DNA from: an uncultured Shewanella sp.
Lineage (GTDB): Bacteria > Pseudomonadota > Gammaproteobacteria > Enterobacterales > Shewanellaceae
Direction of reading: 5' to 3'
Assembly: GCF_947501665.1 (NCBI RefSeq)
Contig: NZ_CANMWS010000001.1
Coordinates: 186,001-250,000, forward strand
Length of the DNA: 64,000 nt
How positions within the stretch are numbered: position 1 is the stretch's first letter; the number at the start of each line of letters is the position of its first letter. The notes under the pieces are model-generated. The model saw only the letters and a list, made by a program, of their open reading frames with translations, searched no databases and had not been told where the DNA came from. Below, in pieces: positions 45,009-55,516 of this stretch. A program made the translations under genes and the position numbers.

Positions 45009-45024
45009 CTGTTAGTATATACAG
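45009..45024. promoter_or_regulatory. LexA box, distal
   Basis: CTGTTAGTATATACAG fits CTGT-N8-ACAG exactly. Two tandem boxes upstream of lexA are also found in E. coli. The rest of the 45025-45330 gap holds no gene and should carry the plsB promoter. Confidence 0.92.
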
Positions 45025-45330
45025 TATTTTTTTGAGTGCAAGTCATATGCCTTACTTTAGATCTCTGTTTTAAAGGTGGCGTAAAAATCTTATTTACAGA
45101 AACATATTTTTAAAATAAAGAGTAGGGGCTGTTACACACACCCAAAAAACGGGTTCACACTTTCTTATGCTGGGTGATTACTCCTTGGTTTAGGAGTATT
45201 AAAACCTTTGTTCAAAATTCAACCTAAAAGGTTTTTTATTCAGGTAGAATCTTGCATCTTGATGTGTTCAAGACATAACAAAGTGCTAAATAGGCAAATG
45301 TTTTCATTTTCTGATAGTATGTTGCGATAT

Positions 45331-45344
45331 TGAAATCGCTTACA
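45331..45344. promoter_or_regulatory. LacI-family-like operator before plsB
   Basis: TGAAATCGCTTACA fits TGNAANCGNTTNCA and shares TGAAATCGCTT with the gal operator at 13471. It ends 13 bases before the plsB ATG, in the position expected for a repressor. Possibly coincidental; a repressor is unknown. Confidence 0.35.
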
Positions 45345-45357
45345 TTGTAAAAGAATA

Positions 45358-47781
45358 ATGTCTAAACAAGACTCGCTTTGGTATAAATCGCTTCGTTGGA
45401 TCCAGAAAAAGTTAGTGCATACTATTGTTGTACCTCAAGATCCTTTTGAAGATCTTAACTTGGACCCGAACCGCCCTGTTGTTTATGTGATGAAAACAGA
45501 ATCTGTGAGTGATATCGCTGCACTAAGTGAAGTGACTGACAAGATCGGATTACCCAGTCCATATAAAGCACTTGAAGTTAATGGGATCACCACACCTAGA
45601 GTCGTGTGTTTAGAGGGGGCAAAACCCATTTTGGGGCAACGAGAAAGTGCTGAACATTATCTTCATTGGTTTAAACGATTACTCAGAGCACATAAGAGCA
45701 GCCCTAAACTCGATATTCAATTAGTGCCTGTGAGTTTATATTGGGGCCGAACCCCGGGTAAAGAAGACGATACCATGAAAGCGGCGGTATTTGAGCGAGA
45801 GAGCCCAACTTGGTTGCGTAAGTGTTTAATGATCTTGTTTTTAGGCAGACATAATTTTGTGCAATTTTCCAATGCTGTTTCATTGCGTTATATGGCCAAC
45901 GAGCATGGAACCGATGAGCGTATTGCCCATAAATTAGCACGAGTGGCTCGTGCGCACTTTAAACGTCAACGCATGGTGATGACAGGCCCTGAATTGCCTG
46001 ATCGCCAGACGATGTTTCATGCGTTATTGAAATCAGAGTCATTACAAAAAGCCATAAAAGAAGAAGCTAGCAGTAAGAAAATTTCTGAAGCTGAGGCGAA
46101 AACCAAAGCGATGGAATATTTGGATGAAGTGGCGGCTAATTATTCGGATAGTTTAGTACGTATTGCTGAGCGTTTTTTAACTTGGCTTTGGAATAAGTTA
46201 TATAAAGGGATCAATATTAAAGGCGCTGAAGAAATTCGTCAGTTGCATCATGATGGTCATGAAATTGTGTACGTACCTTGCCATCGAAGCCATATGGATT
46301 ATTTGCTTTTATCTTATATTTTATATTATCAAGGTATGGTTCCGCCGCATATAGCTGCGGGAATTAACCTGAATTTCTGGCCAGCGGGTCCTTTATTTAG
46401 ACGAGGCGGTGCTTTCTTTATTCGTAGAAGTTTCAGAGGTAATAAATTATACACAGCTGTGTTTAGAGAATATTTATCTCAATTGTTCAGTAAAGGGTAT
46501 TCTGTTGAATATTTTACTGAAGGAGGCCGCTCTAGAACTGGTCGATTATTGCCGCCTAAAACAGGGATGATTGCCATGACGATTAATAGCGTATTAAGGG
46601 GGGTGGATCGTCCGGTGACCTTAGTGCCTGTTTATCTTGGTTATGATCATGTGATGGAAGTCAAAACTTATCATAAAGAGCTGAGAGGGCAAAAAAAAGA
46701 AAAAGAGTCTGTTTGGCAAGTATTTGGTGCCATTCGTAAATTGAGTAATTTTGGTCAAGGCTATGTTAATTTCGGTCAACCGATTACGTTAAGTCATTTT
46801 TTAACTGAGCAAGTGCCAAATTGGCGAGAAGATGTGGCATTTGACCCTGATCAAAAACAACCTTGGTTTACCCCTGTTGTGAACAACCTTGCGGGTAAAG
46901 TGATGACTTACATTAATGATGCGGCGGCAGTGAGTTCAGTCACTTTAACCAGTTTAGTGTTATTGGCTTCAGAGCAAAATGCACTAGAGAGAAGTTTATT
47001 GGAAAAGCAGTTGGATTTGTATTTGCATATTCTTAAAGCTCAGCCGTACACACAATATATGTCCTTACCTCAGGGAGATGGGAACAGTTTAGTTAACCAA
47101 GTATTAGAACTCAATAAAATCGTGGAAACACAAGATCCTCTAGGGGATATTATTTCAATTGATGATAAGCATGCCGTCACTATGACTTATTATCGTAATA
47201 ATATGATCCATTTATTAATTATTCCTTCGTTAATAGCGAGCTACTTGATCAGACAAGATCATGGTACGCGAGCCGATCTTATTGATGTGGTCAATGATTT
47301 TTATCCTTTGCTTGAAGCTGAGCTATTTATGGGATTAGCTAATCCTGCGCAGTATGTGGAACAAGTTTTGGATGTCTTTATTGAAGAAGGTCTTATTATT
47401 GAGACGCATACACTTGATCTTGTTGAGTCTAAAGCGGCACAAGTGTTATTACTCTCTGATACTGTGAGTGAAACCCTACAACGTTATGCCATTATCTTTA
47501 ATTTATTAACAGTCTTTCCTGATATGGAACGCTCTGATCTGGAGCGTGAAAGTCATCGTTTAGCGAAACGCTTGGGCGCTTTACATGGAATTACTGCTCC
47601 TGAATTTTATGATAAAAAATTGTACAACACTTTGAGTGTCAAACTAAAAGAGTTAGGATATTTCAGTGATTCTGGCTCCCATAAAGAGGTTAACCGTATA
47701 CAAGTGCGCGCCAATATGTTGTTACGTTCTTCGGTAAGGCAAACCATAGTGGACAGTGTTGCTGCGGAGCTTTCAAGTTAA
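45358..47781 (+). CDS. plsB: Glycerol-3-phosphate acyltransferase PlsB
   Basis: 807 residues, same length as E. coli PlsB. It puts the first acyl chain on glycerol-3-phosphate using acyl-ACP or acyl-CoA in membrane lipid synthesis. Acyltransferase motifs: H309-x4-D314 in [51 protein letters not shown] and [16 protein letters not shown]. The start ATG is the family position ([11 protein letters not shown]). Its stop overlaps the downstream permease start by one base. Confidence 0.97.
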   Translation: MSKQDSLWYKSLRWIQKKLVHTIVVPQDPFEDLNLDPNRPVVYVMKTESVSDIAALSEVTDKIGLPSPYKALEVNGITTPRVVCLEGAKPILGQRESAEHYLHWFKRLLRAHKSSPKLDIQLVPVSLYWGRTPGKEDDTMKAAVFERESPTWLRKCLMILFLGRHNFVQFSNAVSLRYMANEHGTDERIAHKLARVARAHFKRQRMVMTGPELPDRQTMFHALLKSESLQKAIKEEASSKKISEAEAKTKAMEYLDEVAANYSDSLVRIAERFLTWLWNKLYKGINIKGAEEIRQLHHDGHEIVYVPCHRSHMDYLLLSYILYYQGMVPPHIAAGINLNFWPAGPLFRRGGAFFIRRSFRGNKLYTAVFREYLSQLFSKGYSVEYFTEGGRSRTGRLLPPKTGMIAMTINSVLRGVDRPVTLVPVYLGYDHVMEVKTYHKELRGQKKEKESVWQVFGAIRKLSNFGQGYVNFGQPITLSHFLTEQVPNWREDVAFDPDQKQPWFTPVVNNLAGKVMTYINDAAAVSSVTLTSLVLLASEQNALERSLLEKQLDLYLHILKAQPYTQYMSLPQGDGNSLVNQVLELNKIVETQDPLGDIISIDDKHAVTMTYYRNNMIHLLIIPSLIASYLIRQDHGTRADLIDVVNDFYPLLEAELFMGLANPAQYVEQVLDVFIEEGLIIETHTLDLVESKAAQVLLLSDTVSETLQRYAIIFNLLTVFPDMERSDLERESHRLAKRLGALHGITAPEFYDKKLYNTLSVKLKELGYFSDSGSHKEVNRIQVRANMLLRSSVRQTIVDSVAAELSS

Positions 47782-49043
47782 TGCCTCATTCTATTAAAAC
47801 GACAGCTACAGCGAGTATTAAACCTCATCGTTCCCTATTAGGCGGAGCAATGATTATAGCGGGAACGGCAGTCGGGGCTGGAATGTTTTCCTTGCCTGTC
47901 GTAGGGGCCGGTATGTGGTTTGGTTACTCAGCACTAATGTTACTGGGTGTGTGGTTTTGCATGTTGGCGTCAGGATTACTTTTGCTTGAAACTAATTTAC
48001 ATTTTAATCCTGGTGATAGTTTTGATACGTTAACCAAAGTAACATTAGGGCAATTCTGGCGGGTAATTAATGGGGTTTCTATTGCATTTGTACTCTATAT
48101 CTTAACTTATGCTTATATCAGTGGCGGAGGCTCGATTGTTGATCATAGTCTGTCGAGTTTTGGCATTGAATTACCTCAAAGTGTTGCCGGGCTAATCTTT
48201 GCTGTTGTGTTGTCTATAGTGGTATTTATTAGCACTAGAGCGGTGGATCGGATCACGACTGTGATGATAGGTGGTATGGTTATCACCTTCTTTTTAGCGA
48301 TTGGGAATTTGTTGCTTGATGTCAGCAGTGTGACATTATTTCATCCTAATGGTGATCCTAGTTATTTTCCTTATCTTTGGGCTGCTTTACCTTTTGGTTT
48401 AGCCAGCTTTGGCTATCATGGCAATGTACCGAGTTTAATGAAATATTACGGTAAAGAGCCTAAAACCATTATTAAGGCTATTGTTATTGGTACCTTAATC
48501 GCTTTAGGTATTTACCTTTTATGGTTGATTGCGACGATGGGCAGTTTAGCACGAAGCCAGTTTACTGATATTATTGAGCAAGGCGGCAATATGGGAGTGT
48601 TAGTTGCGGCTTTGTCTCAAGTGATTGAAAGTGATTGGCTTAATACCATGCTTAATTTATTTGCTAATTTAGCTGTGGCCTCTTCTTTTTTAGGTGTGAC
48701 ATTAGGCTTATTTGATTATCTAGCGGACTTATTTAACTTTGATGGTTCTCGAAAAGGGCGTTTAAAAACGGCAGCTGTGACTTTTATTCCGCCGACGGTA
48801 CTCGGCGTTTTATTTCCTAATGGGTTTCTTGTGGCAATTGGCTTTGCTGCCTTGGCGGCGACTATTTGGGCGGTAATTGTGCCTGCCATGATGGCTTATC
48901 AGTCTAGAAAGTTGTTTCCTAATCATGACAGCTTTCGGGTTCCTGGTGGAACATCATTGATTATTCTGGTGGTTTTATTTGGCTTGGTAACAGCGACGTG
49001 TCATTTGTTAGCCATGGCTGATTTATTGCCTGTATTTGGTTGA
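47781..49043 (+). CDS. Aromatic amino acid permease (TyrP/Mtr family)
   Basis: 420 residues, eleven helices, HAAAP family. GGAMIIAGTAVGAGMFSLPV near the N-terminus is the signature; GFNPHGDPSYF-like loop (here HPNGDPSYFPYLW), PFGLASFGYHGNVPSLMKYY and SSFLGVTLGLFDYLADLFNF are typical of TyrP/Mtr proteins. It imports tyrosine or tryptophan with protons. The ATG overlaps the plsB stop (TTAATG), which implies co-translation. Tyrosine versus tryptophan is not resolved. Confidence 0.9.
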   Translation: MPHSIKTTATASIKPHRSLLGGAMIIAGTAVGAGMFSLPVVGAGMWFGYSALMLLGVWFCMLASGLLLLETNLHFNPGDSFDTLTKVTLGQFWRVINGVSIAFVLYILTYAYISGGGSIVDHSLSSFGIELPQSVAGLIFAVVLSIVVFISTRAVDRITTVMIGGMVITFFLAIGNLLLDVSSVTLFHPNGDPSYFPYLWAALPFGLASFGYHGNVPSLMKYYGKEPKTIIKAIVIGTLIALGIYLLWLIATMGSLARSQFTDIIEQGGNMGVLVAALSQVIESDWLNTMLNLFANLAVASSFLGVTLGLFDYLADLFNFDGSRKGRLKTAAVTFIPPTVLGVLFPNGFLVAIGFAALAATIWAVIVPAMMAYQSRKLFPNHDSFRVPGGTSLIILVVLFGLVTATCHLLAMADLLPVFG

Positions 49044-49050
49044 TTATTTA

Positions 49051-49176
49051 AGCTGAACTCGAGATAACGAGTGTCAAAAAATCTCAATAGTCAGTTAAAA
49101 TCAATCTGGCTATAATTTATTTTCATGTTTCGCTTAATACTGCTATTAAGCGGCGCTGATTAACTCGAGTTCTGGT
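49051..49176 (+). mobile_element. MITE-like element, copy 2 (internally deleted)
   Basis: Ends AGCTGAACTCGAGATAACGA and TTAACTCGAGTTCTGGT. It keeps only the outer parts and TGCTATTAAGCGGCGCTG. Both flanks are TATTTA (49045-49050 and 49177-49182), a perfect 6-bp target duplication; the right one is also the left duplication of copy 3. Confidence 0.85.
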
Positions 49177-49182
49177 TATTTA

Positions 49183-49405
49183 ACCTGAACTCGGGATAAT
49201 GAGTGTCAAGTTTAAATTAAATAATATATAAAAATCAGAATCTTAACTTGCACTCTTGTTTTTGTGTATTTTACTAAATACTGATATTTTTTGTTGATAT
49301 CAAGGCGGGATTTCGTGCCTAATAGCCCGCTATTAGTAGAAAGCACAACACAGATAGGGGCCAAAATAGCGATATTTACCGGCGCTGCTTAACCCGAGTT
49401 CAGGT
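49183..49405 (+). mobile_element. MITE-like element, copy 3 (full length)
   Basis: Ends ACCTGAACTCGGGATAATGA and TTAACCCGAGTTCAGGT, inverted over about 17 bases. The internal AAGGCGGGATTTCGTGCCTA, palindrome TAATAGCCCGCTATTA and ACACAGATAGGGGCCAAAAT are shared with copies 1 and 6. TATTTA lies on both sides (49177-49182, 49406-49411). No coding capacity. Confidence 0.9.
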
Positions 49406-49420
49406 TATTTATATTTAGTG

Positions 49421-49458
49421 CCATAAAAAAGCGCCTTAATGTAGGCGCTTTTTTATGG
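49421..49458. terminator. Bidirectional terminator after the permease/MITE region
   Basis: CCATAAAAAAGCGCCT pairs perfectly with AGGCGCTTTTTTATGG. A and T runs flank the GC stem on both sides. The remaining 250 bases before uvrD hold no gene and should carry its promoter. Confidence 0.9.
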
Positions 49459-49705
49459 CTAATTATGTGAAGATTAATTTCTTGCTTAAGACGTTTAATT
49501 CATCCTATTTCTAAGTGTTATAGTTAAACCAACAAACATGAGGCTCTCTGCTGGAATGACAAGCGATTTAACGATATTTTATCGTGTGCTTGTTTTAAAA
49601 GAGTGGTGGATCTTCTTTGCTCTTCTCTTCATTTGTGATCCTTGGGGGGATAACCTCACCTGATAACTTCTGTTATACTTCCGGCTTGATTTTTTGGAGG
49701 CAATA

Positions 49706-51868
49706 ATGGACGTATCTTTTTTACTAGACGGCCTGAATGATAAGCAGCGTGAGGCTGTGGGCGCACCTCAATCGAGCATGTTAGTACTGGCTGGTGCTGG
49801 CAGTGGTAAAACTCGAGTATTGACTCACCGTATTGCTTGGCTAATGCAAGTGGAACAACAGAGTCCTTATGCTATTTTAGCGGTTACTTTTACCAATAAA
49901 GCCGCTGCTGAAATGCGTGAGCGTGTAGAAAAGGTGGCTGGTGGAAATATGGGGCGCATGTGGATAGGCACCTTTCATGGTTTAGCGCACCGATTGCTTC
50001 GAACCCATTATAAAGAGGTGAATTTACCTCAAAGCTTTCAAATTTTAGATTCGGATGATCAGTTAAGGCTGATTAAGCGTATTTTAAAAAGTTTAAACCT
50101 TGATGAAAAACAATATCCACCTCGTCAAGCTCAAGGTTATATCAATGGCAAAAAAGATTTAGGTCTACGCCCTTCACATATTGATGCGGGTGGGTTTCCC
50201 ATTGAGCAAAATTTGCTTGCTATTTATAAAGTCTATCAAGAATCCTGCGATCGAGCGGGTTTAGTGGATTTTGCTGAAATTTTGCTGCGAGCCCACGAAC
50301 TTTGGCTCAATAAACCTCACATACTAGCGCATTATCAAGATAGGTTTAAACACATTTTGGTGGATGAGTTTCAAGACACCAATGCAATTCAATATGCTTG
50401 GATCCGTGTGCTTGCTGGTGCGAAAGCCAATGTCATGATAGTGGGTGATGACGATCAGTCTATTTATGGCTGGCGCGGCGCACAAGTGGAAAACTTACAT
50501 AAATTTTTAGCCGATTTTCCTGCCGCACAAACTATTCGATTAGAGCAAAATTATCGCTCGACGGGGCACATTTTAAAAGCCTCCAATGAGCTTATTGCTC
50601 ATAATGCTGAGCGTTTAGGTAAAAAGCTGTGGACCGACGATAAAGATGGTGAGCTTATTGGTCTGTACTGCGCTTTTAATGAAATGGATGAAGCACGTTT
50701 TATTGTTGGCTGCATTAGTGAATGGTTAGAACAAGGTAAAAAACTAGAAGATTGCGCTATTTTATATCGTTCTAATGCTCAGTCACGCGTATTAGAAGAA
50801 GCCTTGTTACATAAAGGCTTGGCGTACCGTATTTATGGCGGTCAGCGCTTTTTTGAACGACAAGAGATTAAAGACGCCATGGGCTACTTACGTCTTATGA
50901 ATAATAAAGACGATGATGCGGCATTTGAGCGTGTGGTGAATACCCCTACCCGTGGTATTGGTGGGCGCACTTTAGACATTTTACGTCAAACGGCCCGCCA
51001 ACATGAGATGACGCTGTGGCAAGCGAGCCTACGTTTATTAGAAGAGAAAGTCTTGAGTGGACGTGCGGCGAATGCGGTACGTGGTTTTATGGATTTGATT
51101 GTGGGAATGAGCCAAGACACGACGACTCATAGTCTGCATTTAATGACAGATCATGTTATTGGTCATTCAGGTTTGAAAGCCATGTATGAAGCCGAAAAAG
51201 GTGAAAAAGCCAGAGCCAGAATAGAAAACTTAGAAGAGTTGGTTATTGCAGCTCGTAGCTTTGTCATGCCAGAAGAGAGTGACGATATGGGCGAGTTAAG
51301 CGCTTTTTTATCTCATGCTGCACTGGAGGCCGGAGAAGGACAAGCGGATGATTTCACCGATGCGGTTCAGTTGATGACACTGCATTCGGCAAAAGGATTA
51401 GAATTTCCCATGGTGTTTATGGCTGGCGTGGAAGAAGGGCTATTTCCGAGCCAACGTGCCATAGAAGAAGGCGATAGGCTCGATGAAGAGCGCCGTCTTT
51501 GCTATGTGGGCATGACGCGAGCCATGCAAAAGCTGTATGTTTGCTATGCCGAGTCTCGGCGATTATACGGCCGAGAAGATTATGCGAGACCATCACGGTT
51601 CATCGGCGAAATCCCGAAAGAGCACATACAAGAAATTCGTCTAAAAACAAAAGTATCAAAACCTGCTGTTAGGATGTCGACTACAGGGAGTCATTTGGGG
51701 AATGATTCTGGTTTCAAATTAGGTCAAAAAGTCATGCACCCTAAGTTTGGTGAAGGTGTGGTAACCAATCATGAAGGCAGTGGGGCGCAGTCACGTGTAC
51801 AAGTGAATTTTATTGATGTTGGCAGTAAATGGTTAATGTTGTCTTATGCAAGACTCGAAGCCTGTTAA
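49706..51868 (+). CDS. uvrD: DNA helicase II (UvrD)
   Basis: 720 residues from MDVSFLLDGLNDKQREAV; the frame reaches back four codons to a TTG, but that TTG overlaps the TGGAGG ribosome site, so ATG 49706 is the start. Superfamily 1A helicase with Walker A (VLAGAGSGKTRVLTHRIAWL), ILVDEFQDTNAIQY (motif II), GDDDQSIYGWRGA, LEQNYRST and the C-terminal VQLMTLHSAKGLEFPMVFMA, YVGMTRAMQKLYV. It works in nucleotide-excision and mismatch repair. Length equals E. coli UvrD. Confidence 0.98.
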   Translation: MDVSFLLDGLNDKQREAVGAPQSSMLVLAGAGSGKTRVLTHRIAWLMQVEQQSPYAILAVTFTNKAAAEMRERVEKVAGGNMGRMWIGTFHGLAHRLLRTHYKEVNLPQSFQILDSDDQLRLIKRILKSLNLDEKQYPPRQAQGYINGKKDLGLRPSHIDAGGFPIEQNLLAIYKVYQESCDRAGLVDFAEILLRAHELWLNKPHILAHYQDRFKHILVDEFQDTNAIQYAWIRVLAGAKANVMIVGDDDQSIYGWRGAQVENLHKFLADFPAAQTIRLEQNYRSTGHILKASNELIAHNAERLGKKLWTDDKDGELIGLYCAFNEMDEARFIVGCISEWLEQGKKLEDCAILYRSNAQSRVLEEALLHKGLAYRIYGGQRFFERQEIKDAMGYLRLMNNKDDDAAFERVVNTPTRGIGGRTLDILRQTARQHEMTLWQASLRLLEEKVLSGRAANAVRGFMDLIVGMSQDTTTHSLHLMTDHVIGHSGLKAMYEAEKGEKARARIENLEELVIAARSFVMPEESDDMGELSAFLSHAALEAGEGQADDFTDAVQLMTLHSAKGLEFPMVFMAGVEEGLFPSQRAIEEGDRLDEERRLCYVGMTRAMQKLYVCYAESRRLYGREDYARPSRFIGEIPKEHIQEIRLKTKVSKPAVRMSTTGSHLGNDSGFKLGQKVMHPKFGEGVVTNHEGSGAQSRVQVNFIDVGSKWLMLSYARLEAC

Positions 51869-51895
51869 GCGATTTAAAGTAGGGTAATGTAATTC

Positions 51896-52759
51896 ATGAA
51901 TATTAAAGAAAAAGCGTCGGTTTATATGCGTTTAGCACGCATGGATCGTCCTATTGGGACTTTTTTATTACTTTGGCCTTGTTTGATGGCGTTGATGTTT
52001 GCTGCAGGCGGCATGCCTGATGCCAAAAATATTGTGATTTTTGTGATTGGTGTTTTAGTGATGCGCTCTTGCGGCGATATTATTAATGATTATGCCGACC
52101 GAGAATTAGATGGCCATGTAGAGCGCACAAAAAGCAGGCCATTAGCCAGTGGTGAGGTGAGTACTAAAGAAGCGCTGAGCTTATTTTTTGGATTAGCCTT
52201 AATTGCTTTTTTATTGGTTCTGATGCTGAATGCGTTAGTCATGAAACTGGCTATTGTCGGGATAATTTTAACCGTTATTTATCCTTTTATGAAACGCGTG
52301 ACAAACATGCCGCAAATGTTTTTGGGCGTAGTCTGGAGCTGGTCTATTCCAATCGCCTATGCGGCACAATTAGGGCATATTCCTGCTGAAGCTTGGTGGT
52401 TATTTGCTGCGAATTGGTGCTGGACGGTGGCCTATGACACTATGTATGCCATGGTAGACAGAGATGATGATTTAAAAATCGGAATAAAATCAACGGCTAT
52501 ATTATTTGGCCGTTTTGATAGGCAAATTATTTTGGCTTTTCAGGTTGTGGCGCTTATTTGTTTCATTGCAGCAGGTTATGTTGCTGATAGAGGCTTTATT
52601 TATGGCTTAGGCGTTCTGGCTTTTATTGGGTTTGGTTTATATCAACAAAAACTGATTTTTCATCGTGACCGAGCATCGTGTTTACAGGCTTTTTTAAATA
52701 ATAATTGGGCTGGAATGAGTTTATTTATTGCGTTGGGGTTAGACTATTGGCTTGGATAA
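51896..52759 (+). CDS. ubiA: 4-hydroxybenzoate octaprenyltransferase
   Basis: 287 residues, nine helices. The prenyl-diphosphate motif [20 protein letters not shown] plus [11 protein letters not shown] and the second acidic motif [20 protein letters not shown] are UbiA hallmarks. It attaches the octaprenyl tail to 4-hydroxybenzoate in ubiquinone synthesis at the inner membrane. It starts 27 bases after uvrD, so may be transcribed with it, and ends at a hairpin. Confidence 0.96.
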   Translation: MNIKEKASVYMRLARMDRPIGTFLLLWPCLMALMFAAGGMPDAKNIVIFVIGVLVMRSCGDIINDYADRELDGHVERTKSRPLASGEVSTKEALSLFFGLALIAFLLVLMLNALVMKLAIVGIILTVIYPFMKRVTNMPQMFLGVVWSWSIPIAYAAQLGHIPAEAWWLFAANWCWTVAYDTMYAMVDRDDDLKIGIKSTAILFGRFDRQIILAFQVVALICFIAAGYVADRGFIYGLGVLAFIGFGLYQQKLIFHRDRASCLQAFLNNNWAGMSLFIALGLDYWLG

Positions 52760-52796
52760 GCAGCAGTTTTAATTGACGTTATCCTATAAAAATCAG

Positions 52797-52831
52797 CAGA
52801 AGTAGTACTATTGTTTGAAGAACTACTTCTG
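52797..52831. terminator. Hairpin between ubiA and the MazG-like gene
   Basis: CAGAAGTAGT pairs with ACTACTTCTG over a 15-base loop between two convergent stops. The T-run is weak. Confidence 0.6.
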
Positions 52832-52845
52832 TTGACTATGTGCTT

Positions 52846-53430
52846 TTATGAATTCTGGACTAATTTTTCAAGATCCGCTGGACGGTAGTATACAGATTTT
52901 AATACTTTTCCTTGGCGTACGACTTTACCTGCCATTTCAACATCTTTAGCGCATTTCGCAATGATAAAATCGCCTTTTTTACTGCCTTCGATTTCTACAC
53001 CTTGTTTTGCATAGTGAGCGACTGTTTCCGTGAGTTCATCTTCATTTTTACACACTTTACTCATATTGCTTGAATGGACCTCATTCCAGCAGCTAATGAA
53101 ATCAATGCCTCTGTTTTTGGCGACGTGTAACAACAAATCAATAATATAGCTGATTTCAATATTGTCATTAAGTTGTGATGCGCCAAGATGCACTAAGCGA
53201 CCCATTAACACATAGACACTATCGACAATTGCATCAGCTTGCTCAATCTTGGAATCTGCTTCAGCCAGTTCAGTTAGTTCTTCAATTGCAAGCGAAGTAT
53301 GAAGTGTATCGGCTTTATCATCGAGTGTTTGTGGTGCTTCAATAGGCAAATCGAAGGTGGCGCGAAATTCATGGATATCCCGATAAAGATGTTCATATAA
53401 AGCAGGGGTAAGAGCGCTGAGTTTCATCAA
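52846..53430 (-). CDS. MazG-like nucleotide pyrophosphohydrolase family protein
   Basis: 194 residues. The helical region has the all-alpha NTP-pyrophosphohydrolase pattern: SLAIEELTELAEADSKIEQA with paired Glu residues, then ADAIVDSVYVLMGRLVHLG with the Asp. A later segment (DFISCWNEVHSSNMSKVCKN) fits the PRA-PH/MazG-like group, where a second domain follows. Such enzymes hydrolyse NTPs or dNTPs to monophosphates, cleaning the pool. The actual substrate is unknown. MMKLSAL: the second Met may be the start. Confidence 0.8.
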   Translation of the reverse strand: MMKLSALTPALYEHLYRDIHEFRATFDLPIEAPQTLDDKADTLHTSLAIEELTELAEADSKIEQADAIVDSVYVLMGRLVHLGASQLNDNIEISYIIDLLLHVAKNRGIDFISCWNEVHSSNMSKVCKNEDELTETVAHYAKQGVEIEGSKKGDFIIAKCAKDVEMAGKVVRQGKVLKSVYYRPADLEKLVQNS

Positions 53431-53546
53431 TTTGACCTTGAAAAATTGAAAGATAAAGAGGCCGTGATTTTAAGGGAATCTACCTATAATTGAAAGGGGA
53501 TTTTGGCGGGAATTCCGCGTTACAGTTTAGGTAGGCAAGTTTGGAT

Positions 53547-55250
53547 TTAAAAATGACTTTTAACGAGAAAACGAAATTCAAGCGTATTGACATCTTTACC
53601 GCGAGTAAAGGGGAAAGTTACGTCGATATGCGCCACATTACCAAAACTGGATTTGGAGGAATAGACTCTCGCACCAATTCCCAATACGCCTATGGGGCCT
53701 GAGACTTCATTATTTTCATCATCGCCACCAAATGCTTGCCCTATATCGGTAAAGGCTGCCCAACCTAACTCTGCCAATTGATAGAGATTGATGTTGGGGT
53801 AATATCTAAGTTCATTGGTGATCAGCCATTGATTATCTCCCCACTGGTAATTATCTGGATATCCACGGAGTCCTGTATCATCCCCTAAAGCAAAAGGTTC
53901 ATCATAATAATGATTTTGTGAAGTACTCAAGCGGAGCTTGTTGTAAATGGTGAATTTGGGATTGATGTGGTAAAAATGTTCACCTGTGGCATTAATTTGA
54001 AAATACTCCTTTTGGCTTGTTGCAAGATCGCTGTAACCCGAAAAGTTGAGTAAATAAAGATGATCTTCTTGTTTATAACCTCGACTGGCAAGCCATTCAA
54101 GATGGAAGCCAATAGGTAAATGATTGCCTAAATCTTTAGTTTCTATGCCAAATTGAGCATAATGATACCAGCCTAAATTAAAATCTTCATTTTTATTAAT
54201 GAGGTAGATATCATTTAAGACAGTATAGTCATCTTGGATGTATTCGTAACCTATCCAAGGGTAGAGGAAGTCTCTGTTTTTAGGTAATTGTGAATTGGGG
54301 TAATCGTCGGTATTGGTAAAGTCATTTTTATCTTTTGTTCCACCGATGATGAAGCGTGATAACTCTGTATTATCTTTATTGATTAACCAGCCATATTGCA
54401 ATTCAATATAGTCAATTTGTTGTTTAAATTCATTTACCTCCTCACCATTCTGTCTTAAGGTGTCGGTGAGTAAATCATCAATATATTGAGCCGAATACAT
54501 TTGTTTTGTTTCTAATGAATAAAAAGGGTTGTTAAAGAAAATCTCTGTTGCTTGGCCATCATCATTATCAAAAAAACTGGTGGTGAGTGTGGCATGCCTT
54601 AAAAAATAAACTGGTGTTTCAACTTCAAACTTATAACCTGTTCTGTCGATATCGGAGCTGTATTTAAATTGTGTTTTAATGCCGAGTCCAAGTAGATTAT
54701 CTTCTTTTAAGCCAATAGAAGTGCTGGTATTACCGCCACTGCTTCCGAAATCTGCTGTGGGCAGCAACGACCAGTTATCCCATGTTTCAACAAGTACATT
54801 TTGACCTTTGTCAGAGTTTTTTACACTGGGATCTTTAGCTGAAAGTTCTACTTTTGCATCTCGAATGTAAGGTTCTGCCCTTAACAACCTAGGGGCTTCA
54901 TTGAGTTGTTTGAGTGTCACTTCACTGTGCTCATTAAAATTGAGATTTTTACGAATAATCCAATCTCGCGTATTAATGTGTAAATAATTGGCCCAACGAT
55001 GAATAAAAAATGTATTGGACTGTGATGTGTCAAAAATATTATTACTTTTGATGATAATTTTATCTATCAGAAAAGGTTTATTAGGATCGATCTCTTTTGA
55101 ATTTAATGTGCTTTTTATTTTTTGATCTTGTTTATTATTTTTTGTGTTGTTTGCAGGCTGACTCGAAGGTTGCGTTTCTTGAACATAAGCTTTTGATGAG
55201 ACAAAAAGTAAAGATAACGCGATAAGTCTACTTAATGAGAGATGCCTCAT
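53547..55250 (-). CDS. Omp85/BamA-superfamily outer-membrane protein
   Basis: 567 residues with a signal peptide (LSRLIALSLLFVSSKAYV). A linker rich in Asn and Lys is followed by one or two POTRA-like domains (PFLIDKIIIKSNNIFDTS, IRKNLNFNEHSEVTLKQLNE, APRLLRAEPYIRDAKVEL). A beta-barrel of about 400 residues then follows, with the Omp85 TGLRGYPDNYQWGDNQWL motif and a C-terminal Phe (FRFLVKSHF). Omp85 relatives assemble or transport proteins or lipids. Its barrel is short compared with BamA and there is no partner gene. Substrate unknown. Confidence 0.82.
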   Translation of the reverse strand: MRHLSLSRLIALSLLFVSSKAYVQETQPSSQPANNTKNNKQDQKIKSTLNSKEIDPNKPFLIDKIIIKSNNIFDTSQSNTFFIHRWANYLHINTRDWIIRKNLNFNEHSEVTLKQLNEAPRLLRAEPYIRDAKVELSAKDPSVKNSDKGQNVLVETWDNWSLLPTADFGSSGGNTSTSIGLKEDNLLGLGIKTQFKYSSDIDRTGYKFEVETPVYFLRHATLTTSFFDNDDGQATEIFFNNPFYSLETKQMYSAQYIDDLLTDTLRQNGEEVNEFKQQIDYIELQYGWLINKDNTELSRFIIGGTKDKNDFTNTDDYPNSQLPKNRDFLYPWIGYEYIQDDYTVLNDIYLINKNEDFNLGWYHYAQFGIETKDLGNHLPIGFHLEWLASRGYKQEDHLYLLNFSGYSDLATSQKEYFQINATGEHFYHINPKFTIYNKLRLSTSQNHYYDEPFALGDDTGLRGYPDNYQWGDNQWLITNELRYYPNINLYQLAELGWAAFTDIGQAFGGDDENNEVSGPIGVLGIGARVYSSKSSFGNVAHIDVTFPFTRGKDVNTLEFRFLVKSHF

Positions 55251-55453
55251 GGCTTTATCGCCTCCTTGCTAGTGATCTTAAAAAATTGATGTGTTAAATC
55301 AGTTTTACTTATCGTATTGCGCTTATTAATAACAGATGTAAAACGCACGTTAGTCAAGTTGTTGTAGGAATAAAGAAGTGGAAAAAGTAAAAGAAAGGGT
55401 TTGTGATTTTTAGCGGTGAACTGGTGTAGTCATCGAAGCCATCATTTTTAGGG

Positions 55454-55488
55454 CCTTAACTCGTTGAAGAGGCTTTAACGAGTTAAGG
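55454..55488. terminator. 12-bp perfect hairpin beside the exporter gene
   Basis: CCTTAACTCGTT pairs perfectly with AACGAGTTAAGG around an 11-base loop. It lies 29 bases past the stop of the minus-strand exporter. No strong T-run follows. Confidence 0.6.
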
Positions 55489-55516
55489 AAAGAAGAATTG
55501 TGTTATGGCTTCAAGG

